A program made the translations under genes and the position numbers. Below the pieces are notes generated by a model that saw only the letters and a program-made list of their open reading frames with translations, ran no database searches and was not told where the DNA came from. From positions 1 to 57,774 of the forward strand of contig NZ_FNJD01000023.1 of the NCBI RefSeq assembly GCF_900103185.1: a DNA stretch of 57,774 nt, in the 5' to 3' direction. The stretch comes from Sulfitobacter litoralis (lineage in GTDB: Bacteria > Pseudomonadota > Alphaproteobacteria > Rhodobacterales > Rhodobacteraceae). Below, in pieces: positions 46,130-55,204 of the stretch (position 1 is its first letter; each line of letters starts with the position of its first letter).

Positions 46130-47256
46130 GTATCTCGCGCCCCTTAGTATCGATACTTTTGCCCAAAATGTCCGGTGGCGGCATTTCCCGGACACGGGCG
46201 GCACTGGCGAAGGGACTTCTGGAAACGGAACAGGTCAGAGTCGAGTTCGTGTTGGAAAAAGGCGGTGGTGTGCTTCAGGACTTAATTCCGGAAGGTGCCA
46301 GCGTTCACATTGTCGGTCCAATGCGCTTGCGGCAATCAGTCGGTATCTTGGCCGCATATTATCGGCAACGTCAACCGGCAGTTATTCTAACATCGAAGGA
46401 ATTGCATGCCTTTGCGGCAATCCTTGCGAGGTGGGTTTCCCGAGATAAAATCGGTGTCTTTCCTACCCTGCATGGTGACTTCGCGATGCGCCTTGCCAAG
46501 AACCGCTCACGCTTCGAAGGGCTCTGGTTGCCGCGCGCAGTAGGGTTGCTTTACCGCTCTGCAGATGCCGCTATAGGAGTGTCTGACGGGGTGGCCGATG
46601 GCCTAATTTCCGCTACTGGATTGCCGCAGGACAAGGTGGTGGCAATCCATAATCCTTTCAATCTGGACGCTATCCGTGCCCAGGCGATCGAGGCGGCACC
46701 CTCACACCCATGGCTTGCACCTGACCGTGATCGCCCTTGTCTTGTTGCTGCTGGTCGGTTGGCGGTCCAGAAGGACTACGGGACCTTGTTACGCGCGATG
46801 GCAAGGGTAGTCGCACATCGTCCAGCGCGGTTAGTAATCCTTGGTGAAGGAGTAGAGCGTGGCATTCTGGAAGAGCAGGTGCGGGCGCTCGGCCTTCAAG
46901 AACATGTATCTATGGCGGGGTTCGTGTCCAATCCTTTCCCTGATATAGCTGCCGCGGACGCGTTTGTTCTGTCCTCCTTGTGGGAAGGTTTGCCCGGCGT
47001 GCTGATTCAAGCGCTGGCTCTGGGAAGTCAGATAGTTTCGACGGATTGTCCGCATGGTCCTCGCGAAATCTTGAGCAAAGGTACATTGGGTGGGTTGGTT
47101 CCAGTAGGGGATGATATCGCTCTTGCAAAGGCAATTTGCACTGCACTGGATCGGCCGGTAGGGACGGAACGCCTGAGATTGCGCGCGGAGGATTTCGCGG
47201 CGGCACGCATTACCGAGCAATACCTTGATTTATTTCGCGCGCACGGCGCGTTATGA
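46126..47256 (+). CDS. Family 4 glycosyltransferase (paralogue 1 of 3)
   Basis: 376 residues from GTG at 46126. N-terminal LLPKMSGGGISRTRAALAKGL, C-terminal VAAGRLAVQKDYGTLLRA, LGEGVERG and LSSLWEGLPGVLIQALALG followed by TDCPHGPREIL. It closely parallels the genes at 49833 and 50995, which share the TDxPxGPxxIL and LVPVGD blocks. The next gene overlaps by four bases (ATGA), so it is translated with the sulfotransferase. Confidence 0.87.
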   Translation: MSISRPLVSILLPKMSGGGISRTRAALAKGLLETEQVRVEFVLEKGGGVLQDLIPEGASVHIVGPMRLRQSVGILAAYYRQRQPAVILTSKELHAFAAILARWVSRDKIGVFPTLHGDFAMRLAKNRSRFEGLWLPRAVGLLYRSADAAIGVSDGVADGLISATGLPQDKVVAIHNPFNLDAIRAQAIEAAPSHPWLAPDRDRPCLVAAGRLAVQKDYGTLLRAMARVVAHRPARLVILGEGVERGILEEQVRALGLQEHVSMAGFVSNPFPDIAAADAFVLSSLWEGLPGVLIQALALGSQIVSTDCPHGPREILSKGTLGGLVPVGDDIALAKAICTALDRPVGTERLRLRAEDFAAARITEQYLDLFRAHGAL

Positions 47257-48206
47257 TGGGAGTTAAAACTATGCCTGATTTCTTCATTGTCGGGGCCCCA
47301 AAGTGCGGTACCTCATCCTTATTCCAGTACCTAGGCGACAATCCGTCGATCTTCATGCCCTCTAACAAGGAACCGCATTTCTACGCTAGTGACATGTATA
47401 CACGTGAAACAGGTTTGAAGCGACGCGTCTCTGACAAGTCAGAGTACGAGCGCATGTTCGCTAGGGCAACCGCTGGTCAGATGAGCGGCGAGGGGTCGAC
47501 CTGGTATTTGTTCTCGACAGTGGCGATCCCGCAGATACTTCGTGACCAGCCCGACGCCCGATTTATCGTCATGCTGCGTAACCCAGTTGACATGGCGCTG
47601 TCGCTACACAACCATCATGTGCGTAAGCTCTATGACGACATCGAAGACTTCTCACAAGCATGGGCATTAAATGCCATGCGTGCCAACGGTGAAAGTCTGC
47701 CTCCGTATTGCCCAGATCCCAAGATGCTGGACTATCGAGAAGTCTGCCGCTTCACGCCGATGCTTGAGCGTTTGTTCAACTTGGTGCCGCGGGAGCGTGT
47801 TCATGTGATTATTTTTGAGGAATTTATCCGCGACCCCCGCCGCGCCTATCTTGACACCCTAGCGTTTTTGGGCGCTACGGATGATGGATGCACCACATTC
47901 GAGAAGGTCAATCCCAATCGCCGTTTACGCTCGAAGCGGCTGTATGAGCTAATGACCTACAAACCCTTTCCGATCAATCTTATCTATCCAGGTCTGAAAC
48001 GGGTTGCCAACACCTTGGGCCTCAGGCCTGGGCGCGCAGTGTTCAAGCGTAACGTTACCGTCGAAGCCCGCTCGAATCCGGATCCCACCATGATGCGTCG
48101 TTTGGCCGACACGTTTGAAACCGACATTCCTGCAGCCGAGGCTGTGTTAGGCCGAAACCTTGATGACTGGCGAGCTCGTATAGCAATTTTGCAGAAAGAC
48201 GATTGA
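47253..48206 (+). CDS. Sulfotransferase (heparan-type)
   Basis: 317 residues; ATG at 47253, or ATG at 47271 six codons on (MPDFFIVGAPKCGT). The 5'-phosphosulfate loop is VGAPKCGTSSLFQYL, the 3'-phosphate motif IVMLRNPVDMALSLHNHH, and KEPHFYASD and EGSTWYL match Sulfotransfer_1 enzymes related to heparan sulfate N-deacetylase/sulfotransferases. PAPS is the sulfate donor. Strong evidence that the polysaccharide is sulfated. One base separates it from the following glycosyltransferase. Confidence 0.9.
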   Translation: MMGVKTMPDFFIVGAPKCGTSSLFQYLGDNPSIFMPSNKEPHFYASDMYTRETGLKRRVSDKSEYERMFARATAGQMSGEGSTWYLFSTVAIPQILRDQPDARFIVMLRNPVDMALSLHNHHVRKLYDDIEDFSQAWALNAMRANGESLPPYCPDPKMLDYREVCRFTPMLERLFNLVPRERVHVIIFEEFIRDPRRAYLDTLAFLGATDDGCTTFEKVNPNRRLRSKRLYELMTYKPFPINLIYPGLKRVANTLGLRPGRAVFKRNVTVEARSNPDPTMMRRLADTFETDIPAAEAVLGRNLDDWRARIAILQKDD

Positions 48207-48207
48207 G

Positions 48208-49320
48208 ATGAAGATCGCCTACGCTGCACAAGTCCCAATCCCCTCTCACCGTGCCTATGCGGTACATGTAATGCATATGTGCAAGGCTTTCGCGGAGCAG
48301 GGTCATGAAGTCACCCTTTACGCTATGCCCCCCAGTGTAGACGCTGGCGATCCGTTTTCTTATTATGGCATGTGTGCGGATTTCCGCCTTGAAAAGGTAC
48401 GCCTCTTGTCCCTTCGTGGGGTCGCCGGGCCGCTTTATGGCCGTGAGATCGTGCGCCGCAGCTTGGCCGGTCAGCGTCCTGATCTGCTCTACAGCCGTCA
48501 CATTTACGCGGCCTATGCGGCCTTACTGGCGGGGCTTCCGGTGATCTACGAAGTTCATATGCCATACAGCAACGGTTTTCATCGGTTGTTATTATCGCGT
48601 ATGTTGCGCGACAAAGAGCGCTTCAAGTTGGTGGCTATCACACAGGCGTTAAAGGAGCAGTATCTTCGGGATTTTCCGCAAATCTCTGGTGACCGCATTC
48701 ATGTTGCGCATGATGGTGCGGTCTTGCCTGTTCGGTCCGTCCCACCAGGTCTCGAGGTAAAAAAGCTCCGCGTCGGGTATGTCGGCAATCTATACCCAGG
48801 GAAAGGAATGGAACTGATCGTCGAGATCGCAGAAAGAATGCCTGAACTGACCTTTGACATTGTTGGAGGCCGCCCGGTGGACGTCGTCCACTGGGGAGAT
48901 CATATCAGTACCGACAACATCGTGCTGCACGGACAAAAACCGCATGGCGCACTTCAGCCATTCTTTGACCAAATGGATGTCATGTTGCTGCCGCTTCAAC
49001 GCCAGGTTTCGCCAGATGGTGGCGGAGGTGATATTTCGCGATGGACCTCGCCCATGAAGATGTTCGAGTACATGGCGCAAGGCCGTGCGATCGTCGCGTC
49101 TGATCTGCCGGTACTGGGTGAAGTTCTGAAGAATGAGCACAATGCCCTGATAGCTCCCGGCGGTGATCCCAACGCTTGGGTCCGTGCAATCCAGCGATTG
49201 CAATCTGATGCCATCCTTAGGTGCAGACTGGGCAAAACCGCGCGGCAAGAACTGGAGGAAAAATATACTTGGGCAGCACGGGCGAAGATGATCCTTGATG
49301 TGTCTCCAGTAAATGACTGA
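48208..49320 (+). CDS. Family 4 glycosyltransferase
   Basis: 370 residues. N-terminal AAQVPIPSHRAYAVHVMHMCKAF, middle YEVHMPYSNGFHRLL and VAITQALKEQYL, C-terminal VGYVGNLYPGKGMELIVEIA and SPMKMFEYMAQGRAIVASDLPVLGEVL. Less like the three paralogues than they are like each other. It starts one base after the sulfotransferase stop and ends the first part of the cluster, since a 512-base gap follows. Confidence 0.87.
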   Translation: MKIAYAAQVPIPSHRAYAVHVMHMCKAFAEQGHEVTLYAMPPSVDAGDPFSYYGMCADFRLEKVRLLSLRGVAGPLYGREIVRRSLAGQRPDLLYSRHIYAAYAALLAGLPVIYEVHMPYSNGFHRLLLSRMLRDKERFKLVAITQALKEQYLRDFPQISGDRIHVAHDGAVLPVRSVPPGLEVKKLRVGYVGNLYPGKGMELIVEIAERMPELTFDIVGGRPVDVVHWGDHISTDNIVLHGQKPHGALQPFFDQMDVMLLPLQRQVSPDGGGGDISRWTSPMKMFEYMAQGRAIVASDLPVLGEVLKNEHNALIAPGGDPNAWVRAIQRLQSDAILRCRLGKTARQELEEKYTWAARAKMILDVSPVND

Positions 49321-49832
49321 GAGCACTTCCCTCGATAGACAAAGAAACGACCTCGTAATGATGTGCACTTTTTTACGCATTGCAGTGCGGACATACCACC
49401 GCAACCCCGCTATATTTTGGCAGATTTTGAACTTTAGTTTTCCCGATGTGGTAATCCTTTGCATATCACCATACACAAAAGATTATTGCATTTGGCTTTA
49501 ACAGAACAACCTGAGGTGGATAATACGAGCAGAAAAATATGGTTATTCCCACATATTATATTTTATAAATACACCGATGGCTTAAACGCCTCACGTGAAT
49601 ATTATTTTTACGACTAGGAGATACTTTAGTTGATTGCCGTCCCAATGAAGTCCGAATTATACTATAAAATAGTGCTCTGCCTCTGAAAACTAGATCGTTT
49701 AAATCTGAAGCTTTCCGCTAAGTTTGTATGGCTGGGGCAATGGTGGCATTGTATGATGCCAACTTGGGCTTTTCCCGGATAGAGACGAACCCCTTTACTA
49801 ACTGAAACCGATTCAGTCCGAGGAGATCCAGC
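49321..49832. other. Noncoding AT-rich gap in the polysaccharide cluster
   Basis: 512 bases with no gene that I can support. Very AT-rich around 49530-49680. It may hold a promoter for the next group; no consensus boxes could be fixed. A ribosome site GAGGAG precedes the gene at 49833. Confidence 0.4.
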
Positions 49833-50993
49833 ATGTCCACCATTGATAGCGCCCACGCACCTGGGATGCCCACCACAACCGTATCGACCTCAGACCAGCA
49901 ACGTCCGATCGCGCTCATGCTGGGGTCCTTTTTTGGGCGTGGCGTCTGCCGTGTACGGCTCAATCTTTGTGCCGCACTGATCACGCGCGGCTATAAAGTC
50001 GACCTTTTAGTAGTCAGTGGCGAAGGTGAGATGCGTGACGATGTCCCTAAAGGGGTGCGCGTGATTGATCTGCAAGCTTCGCGGGCCCTGAAGGCGATAC
50101 CGAAGATCGCCAAGTATATTAGACGTGAACAGCCCATTGCGATTATATCTGCCGAAGACCATCTGAATGTGGCGACTCTGATCGCCCGTAAATTATCAAG
50201 GCGCGCCCCCCCCATATCCGTGAGCAGCCACGTACTGCATCACATTGATGCTGGTAAACCGTTCTGGACAAAGCGCTACTGGACGCGCTTTGCGCTGCGA
50301 CTGATTTATCCATGGGCAACTTCACGAATTGCTGTTTCGTCTGGTATGGCAGATACCATGGCAGAAGTCACAGGACTACAACGAAACAATATTGACACGG
50401 TGTTCAACGCGATTGTCACCGAGGACATTAATAAGCGAGCTCAAGAGGCGTGCCCGCATCCCTGGCTAGAGGATCAAGAGCACCCCGTGGTTCTTGGGGT
50501 AGGGCGGCTGACAGACATTAAAGATTTTCCAACCTTGATCCGTGCCTTTGCTAAGGTGCACGAGTCTCATAAGGCTCGTCTTATAATACTGGGAGACGGG
50601 CATAGAGAACGTGAATTGCGAGAGCTGGTTCACCAGATAGGTCTGGATGACGTTGTTTATTTTACTGGCTATGTCGACAATCCGTTCACATTTCTGAGTC
50701 GTGCTTCATTATTCGTTCTCTCGTCGCGAAACGAAGGCCTTCCCGGTGTTCTGATTCAAGCGATGGCCTGCGGGTGTCCAGTCGTGTCTACGGACTGTCC
50801 GCATGGGCCACGGGAAATTCTTGATGATGGCCGTTTCGGTCCACTAGTTCCGGTAGGCAATGTCGCGGCGCTGTCAAAGACAATGGCCGAGGTGCTGGAT
50901 CATCCCCCAGACCCGAGCACTCTGAAAGACCGTGCCGCGCTGTTCGAGGTCAACCATATCATTGATGAATACCGTAAAAGGTTGGGCTTTTGA
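49833..50993 (+). CDS. Family 4 glycosyltransferase (paralogue 2 of 3)
   Basis: 386 residues with AGGAG about ten bases before the ATG. N-terminal LMLGSFFGRGVCRVRLNLCAAL; VSSHVLHHIDAG; C-terminal VLGVGRLTDIKDFPTLIRA, ILGDGHRERELRELV, LSSRNEGLPGVLIQAMACG and TDCPHGPREILDDGRFGPLVPVGN. Closely similar in block order to 46126 and to the next gene, from which it is one base away. Confidence 0.88.
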   Translation: MSTIDSAHAPGMPTTTVSTSDQQRPIALMLGSFFGRGVCRVRLNLCAALITRGYKVDLLVVSGEGEMRDDVPKGVRVIDLQASRALKAIPKIAKYIRREQPIAIISAEDHLNVATLIARKLSRRAPPISVSSHVLHHIDAGKPFWTKRYWTRFALRLIYPWATSRIAVSSGMADTMAEVTGLQRNNIDTVFNAIVTEDINKRAQEACPHPWLEDQEHPVVLGVGRLTDIKDFPTLIRAFAKVHESHKARLIILGDGHRERELRELVHQIGLDDVVYFTGYVDNPFTFLSRASLFVLSSRNEGLPGVLIQAMACGCPVVSTDCPHGPREILDDGRFGPLVPVGNVAALSKTMAEVLDHPPDPSTLKDRAALFEVNHIIDEYRKRLGF

Positions 50994-50994
50994 A

Positions 50995-52131
50995 ATGTCG
51001 CAAGATCTAAAACCTGCTGATGTCGCGCTATTCCTGCCAGCCTTTACTATTGGCGGGGTCGAGCGCATGCGTTTGAACTTGGCCCAAGGTTTTCTGAAGG
51101 CTGGGTATTCAGTTGAAATGGTTGCGCTCGATGCAAGCGGGCCCCTTCGCAACGAGGTGCCCGAGGGGGTGCGCGTAATTGATCTAGGTGGCGGTCGCAT
51201 GCTGGGTGCGTTGCCAAAGCTCGTAAGGTATTTCCAGCATCATAAGCCCAGAACTTTTTTATCAGCGTTGGATTATGCCAACCTCGTTTCGCTTTGGGCC
51301 CATGGTATCGCGCGGGTCGATACGCGCATCTATATTGGAACACACAAGGTTCTGTCGCTGGCTACAGCGGAAAGCGTGTTGCTGCGAGAAAAGGTCGTGA
51401 TGCCAGCCCTGTTGCGGCGCGCATATCCACGCGCCGACGGGATTATCGCAGTATCCGATGGAATTGCCGACGACCTTGTAAAGTATTTGGGCCTACCCCA
51501 AAAACGAGTGACAGTAATTCATAACCCTGCCTTGACAGATAAGGTTCTGGCGCAGGCGCAATACCCCGTTGAACATCCTTGGCTGGCAACTCCTGAGGAT
51601 GCAGCACGCACGATTATCAGTGTTGGCCGCCTTGATCGCCAGAAAGACTTCCCAACTTTGTTAAGAAGCGTTCACAAACTTCGCAAAACGCGGCCGCACC
51701 TGCGCGTGATCATCCTCGGAGAAGGCCCCGACCGCACTCGGATCGCAGCCGCCGCAACCACATTGGGGCTCGAACTCGGTCAAGGTGGGCAAGTTGACCT
51801 TCCAGGGTTTACTACAAACCCATATGCTTACATGTCACGAGCAGCTCTTTTCGTTTCTTCGTCGGAGTGGGAGGGATTCGGAAATGTGCATGTCGAGGCC
51901 TTAGGCTGCGGCTGTCCGGTGGTGTCTACGGATTCTCCGTCCGGACCTGCCGATATCCTTGAAAACGGGAAGTATGGGCCGCTTGTTCCTGTCGGGGATG
52001 CCGCCGCATTGGCAACAGCGATAGACCAGACTTTGAAAGACCCGCTACCCTCAGAGCAATTACATGCGCGGGCGATGACGTTTCATGTGGACAGGGTTCT
52101 CGAAAACTACCTCTTACTTATGCAATTATGA
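50995..52131 (+). CDS. Family 4 glycosyltransferase (paralogue 3 of 3)
   Basis: 378 residues. ATG at 50995, one base after the previous stop, is preferred over a frame open from 50932 that overlaps paralogue 2. FLPAFTIGGVERMRLNLAQGF; IYIGTHKVLSLA; IISVGRLDRQKDFPTLLRS; LGEGPDRTRI; SSSEWEGFGNVHVEALGCG; TDSPSGPADILENGKYGPLVPVGD. The signature EWEGFGNVHVE differs from the EGLPGVLIQ of the other two, suggesting a changed donor or linkage. Overlaps the next gene by four bases (ATGA). Confidence 0.88.
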   Translation: MSQDLKPADVALFLPAFTIGGVERMRLNLAQGFLKAGYSVEMVALDASGPLRNEVPEGVRVIDLGGGRMLGALPKLVRYFQHHKPRTFLSALDYANLVSLWAHGIARVDTRIYIGTHKVLSLATAESVLLREKVVMPALLRRAYPRADGIIAVSDGIADDLVKYLGLPQKRVTVIHNPALTDKVLAQAQYPVEHPWLATPEDAARTIISVGRLDRQKDFPTLLRSVHKLRKTRPHLRVIILGEGPDRTRIAAAATTLGLELGQGGQVDLPGFTTNPYAYMSRAALFVSSSEWEGFGNVHVEALGCGCPVVSTDSPSGPADILENGKYGPLVPVGDAAALATAIDQTLKDPLPSEQLHARAMTFHVDRVLENYLLLMQL

Positions 52132-53198
52132 CCCAAACACCCAAAAAATTGCGCGTAGTACATCTGATCCCATATGATGGAATCGGCGGGGTAGAGATTG
52201 CAGCTCATTCATTGCCAACCGGCTGGCATGAAAACCTGCTTTTTGAGCGGCAGTACCTTGTGCGCGAAGCCTCTGTGACCCCGCAAACCGGTGAATATCA
52301 TGGCCCATCAACGCCTTTGAACGATCCCAGGGCATACTGGCACGCGCTATGGCGCTTGGTTCGCAACCCGCCGGATCTTTTGGTAGCGTCGCTATGGCGA
52401 TCCGCGCTGGTTCTGATTTGCTTCAAAATTTTGCGACCAAACAAGAAAACGGTTATCTTCCTGCATCTAGCACATGACGTTCATCTTATAGATAAGCTGG
52501 CAAACAGCATTGCAATGCGCCTTTGCGACGCAATCTGGGCCGACTCTACAATGACGCTCACACAGCGCGTACCTCAGGTCTTGAGAGGCAAAGGTAGAAC
52601 AATCTCGTTTCTACTGACATCGCGCCCCCTCCCTACTCCCCGCGCCCCAAGAGCAAATTTCGTCTTTTGGGGACGGCTTAATGCACAGAAGGGACTCGAC
52701 CGATCCCTCAAACTCTTCGCCGCCATAGCGCGGCGGTTGCCAGAAGTACGTTTCACAATCATCGGTCCGGATGGAGGAATGGGAAAGGCATTACGCGCGC
52801 AGGTGAAGAAGATGAATCTTGAGAGCAGAGTGGTCTTCTCCGGCCCCATGTTACATGATGATATTTCTCAAGCGGCGGCACAGGCCTCCTTCTATCTTCA
52901 AACCAGCCACGACGAAGGGATGGCGATGGCGGTTGTCGAAGCCATGCAGGCTGGTCTGGTACCAGTGGTAACCCCTGTTGGCGAGATCGCCCGCTATTGT
53001 CGTGACGGTGAAAACGCGGTACTCGTCCGCAGCGATGAGACTACGGTTGATACCGTTCTGGCTTTGCTAGAAGATTCTGACCGCTACAAGCGAATATCTA
53101 GCGCTGCAGCAAAATACTGGCAATCAAAACCACTCTACCGCGATGATTTTCTTGTAGCGGCAAAAGAACTAATGGGAGGTCAGACGAATGCCGCCTGA
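52128..53198 (+). CDS. Family 4 glycosyltransferase
   Basis: 356 residues. VVHLIPYDGIGGVEIAAHSL at the start; HLAHDVHLID; NFVFWGRLNAQKGLDRSLKLFA, TIIGPDGGMGKALRAQV, SGPMLHDDISQAAAQASFYLQTSHDEGMAMAVVEAMQAGL (in parts). Last of the consecutive glycosyltransferases, 35 bases before asnB. Confidence 0.86.
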   Translation: MTQTPKKLRVVHLIPYDGIGGVEIAAHSLPTGWHENLLFERQYLVREASVTPQTGEYHGPSTPLNDPRAYWHALWRLVRNPPDLLVASLWRSALVLICFKILRPNKKTVIFLHLAHDVHLIDKLANSIAMRLCDAIWADSTMTLTQRVPQVLRGKGRTISFLLTSRPLPTPRAPRANFVFWGRLNAQKGLDRSLKLFAAIARRLPEVRFTIIGPDGGMGKALRAQVKKMNLESRVVFSGPMLHDDISQAAAQASFYLQTSHDEGMAMAVVEAMQAGLVPVVTPVGEIARYCRDGENAVLVRSDETTVDTVLALLEDSDRYKRISSAAAKYWQSKPLYRDDFLVAAKELMGGQTNAA

Positions 53199-53233
53199 CC
53201 GTTGTGATATAATCTTTGAACAGGACGGCTAAC

Positions 53234-55204
53234 ATGTGTGGCATTTGCGGCATATTAACTCCAGTTGCGGATGACGCGCTCGTTAGCTCGGTGCACATGA
53301 TGGCCGACACCCTTCATCATCGTGGTCCAGACGATGCTGGTGTCTGGGCAGATCAGGACGCGGGTGTGGCCCTTGGCCATCGGCGGCTGGCGATTCTTGA
53401 TGTCTCCGAAGCCGGTGCTCAGCCGATGGAATCGGTCTGCGGACGCTATATTCTTGTCTTCAACGGCGAAATCTACAACCATTTGACCTTGCGTGCGAAC
53501 TTGGAGGCGGCTAACGCAGCGCCAGCATGGCGTGGTAGTTCGGATACCGAAACCTTGCTTGCGGCCGTTACCCATTGGGGCCTTCAGAATACACTGCAGC
53601 GCGCTCATGGCATGTTCGCCTTGGCACTCTGGGATCGGAAAGCGCAGCGGATCAATCTTGCGCGTGACCGGATGGGTGAGAAGCCGCTCTACATTGCCCG
53701 CATCGGGAGCGGTTGGGCATTTGCCTCAGAACTCAAGGCGCTGCTAGACGTTCCTGGTTTCGAGGCGCGAATTTCTAATGACGCAGTGGCTGCCTATCTT
53801 GCATACGCGTATGTACCTGAAACCCTTTGCATCTTTGAGCATGTGCAAAAGGTACCCCCGGGCCTGGTGATGAGCCTGTCACCTTTTAAAGCGGATCCCG
53901 AGACCAAGGCTTATGAAACCTTTAATGATCTTCTTGATCGCGGCCTTGTCGACAGACATCCAGGCGGATCAAAACCGCTCGATCAGCTTGAAACGACACT
54001 CGAAGATGTCGTCGGCGAACAAATGCTAAGCGATGTGCCACTTGGCTGTTTTCTCTCCGGTGGAATCGACTCCTCGCTGATCGCGGCCCTGATGCAGCGT
54101 AGCAGTACCCAAAAGGTGCGTACCTTCTCCATAGGGTTCAGCGAGGCTCAGTTCAACGAGGCCCCGCATGCGGCGGCGGTCGCGCAGCATCTGAAAACAG
54201 ACCACGCCGAATTTATTTTATCGGAAGAAGATGCGCTTAAGGTAATTGCTGATCTACCAGAAATCTATGATGAACCTTTTGCCGATTCCTCACAGATCCC
54301 CACTGTCTTGCTATGTCGCGAGGCGCGCAAGACTGTCACGGTAGCTTTGACCGGAGATGGTGGTGACGAGATATTTGGTGGGTATAACCGCCATATTTCC
54401 GGGCCTAGGCTTGCCTCCGCCCTGCACCGCCTGCCCCGTAGCCTGCGCCGCGCGACCGGACGAGGCATCACGGCCTGTCTCCAGGGACGCGCGGTCGAAG
54501 ATGGACACCTGCGCCGCCTTGCCGCGCGGCTGAAGCTGCCGGTCACCGCCCTCGACAAGGCTGCGATGCTGGCGCCGCATCTCGGCGAGATCGACGACTT
54601 GCAGAGCCTCTATCGCTATTTCACCCGCGCCGACAAAGATCCCGCGTGGCTGTTGCGCGATGCCGTACCTGTAATCGACCCACAGCCAGAATTTCCAGTC
54701 GGAGGAAGCGAATGGCTGATGGCGATGGACAGCGTAACCTATCTCCCCGGGGATATCTTGGTAAAGGTAGATCGGGCGGCGATGGCAGCCTCTCTCGAAA
54801 CCCGCGCACCCTTTTTGGATGCGCGCGTGGTCGCTGCTGCCTGGGGCCTCCCACCGGAGATGAAGATCGCCCATGGCAAGGGCAAGCAAGCGCTGCGAGC
54901 TCTGCTTGATCGACACGTACCACGAGAATTGATCGATCGCCCGAAACAGGGCTTCGCCATACCCATAGACCGATGGTTGCGCGGCGCGCTGCGCAACTGG
55001 GCTGAAAGCCTGCTGCAAGAGGGAACGCTGGTAGACTTGGTAGGCCTCGACCCCGTGGCGCTCGATGACATGTGGGCGCGCCATCAATCGAGCAGGGCGA
55101 ATAATGGGGCGCGGCTCTGGACAGTCCTGATGCTTCTGGATTGGTTGAAGCGTTACCGGCATCACTTAATTATTCCGCATCTGGCCGAAAAAGAGCTTAC
55201 TTGA
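53234..55204 (+). CDS. asnB: Asparagine synthetase (glutamine-hydrolysing)-like amidotransferase
   Basis: 656 residues. ATG at 53234 gives the required N-terminal catalytic cysteine (MCGICGIL); a frame open from 53216 would bury it. The glutaminase domain has HHRGPDDAG, GHRRLAILD, FNGEIYNH; the synthetase domain has FLSGGIDSSLIAALM (PP-loop), GDGGDEIFGGYNRH and VDRAAMAASLETRAPFLD. In polysaccharide clusters such proteins often turn uronic acids into uronamides rather than making asparagine; the two UDP-uronate dehydrogenases here make that plausible. Overlaps the polymerase gene (TGATG). Confidence 0.88.
   Translation: MCGICGILTPVADDALVSSVHMMADTLHHRGPDDAGVWADQDAGVALGHRRLAILDVSEAGAQPMESVCGRYILVFNGEIYNHLTLRANLEAANAAPAWRGSSDTETLLAAVTHWGLQNTLQRAHGMFALALWDRKAQRINLARDRMGEKPLYIARIGSGWAFASELKALLDVPGFEARISNDAVAAYLAYAYVPETLCIFEHVQKVPPGLVMSLSPFKADPETKAYETFNDLLDRGLVDRHPGGSKPLDQLETTLEDVVGEQMLSDVPLGCFLSGGIDSSLIAALMQRSSTQKVRTFSIGFSEAQFNEAPHAAAVAQHLKTDHAEFILSEEDALKVIADLPEIYDEPFADSSQIPTVLLCREARKTVTVALTGDGGDEIFGGYNRHISGPRLASALHRLPRSLRRATGRGITACLQGRAVEDGHLRRLAARLKLPVTALDKAAMLAPHLGEIDDLQSLYRYFTRADKDPAWLLRDAVPVIDPQPEFPVGGSEWLMAMDSVTYLPGDILVKVDRAAMAASLETRAPFLDARVVAAAWGLPPEMKIAHGKGKQALRALLDRHVPRELIDRPKQGFAIPIDRWLRGALRNWAESLLQEGTLVDLVGLDPVALDDMWARHQSSRANNGARLWTVLMLLDWLKRYRHHLIIPHLAEKELT

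Noticed and set aside
49313..49501. Short frame of 62 codons after the glycosyltransferase at 48208
   Set aside because: No ribosome site, no motif, composition like the noncoding gap.
54311..55165. Minus-strand frame of 284 codons opposite asnB
   Set aside because: Shadow of the conserved synthetase domain.
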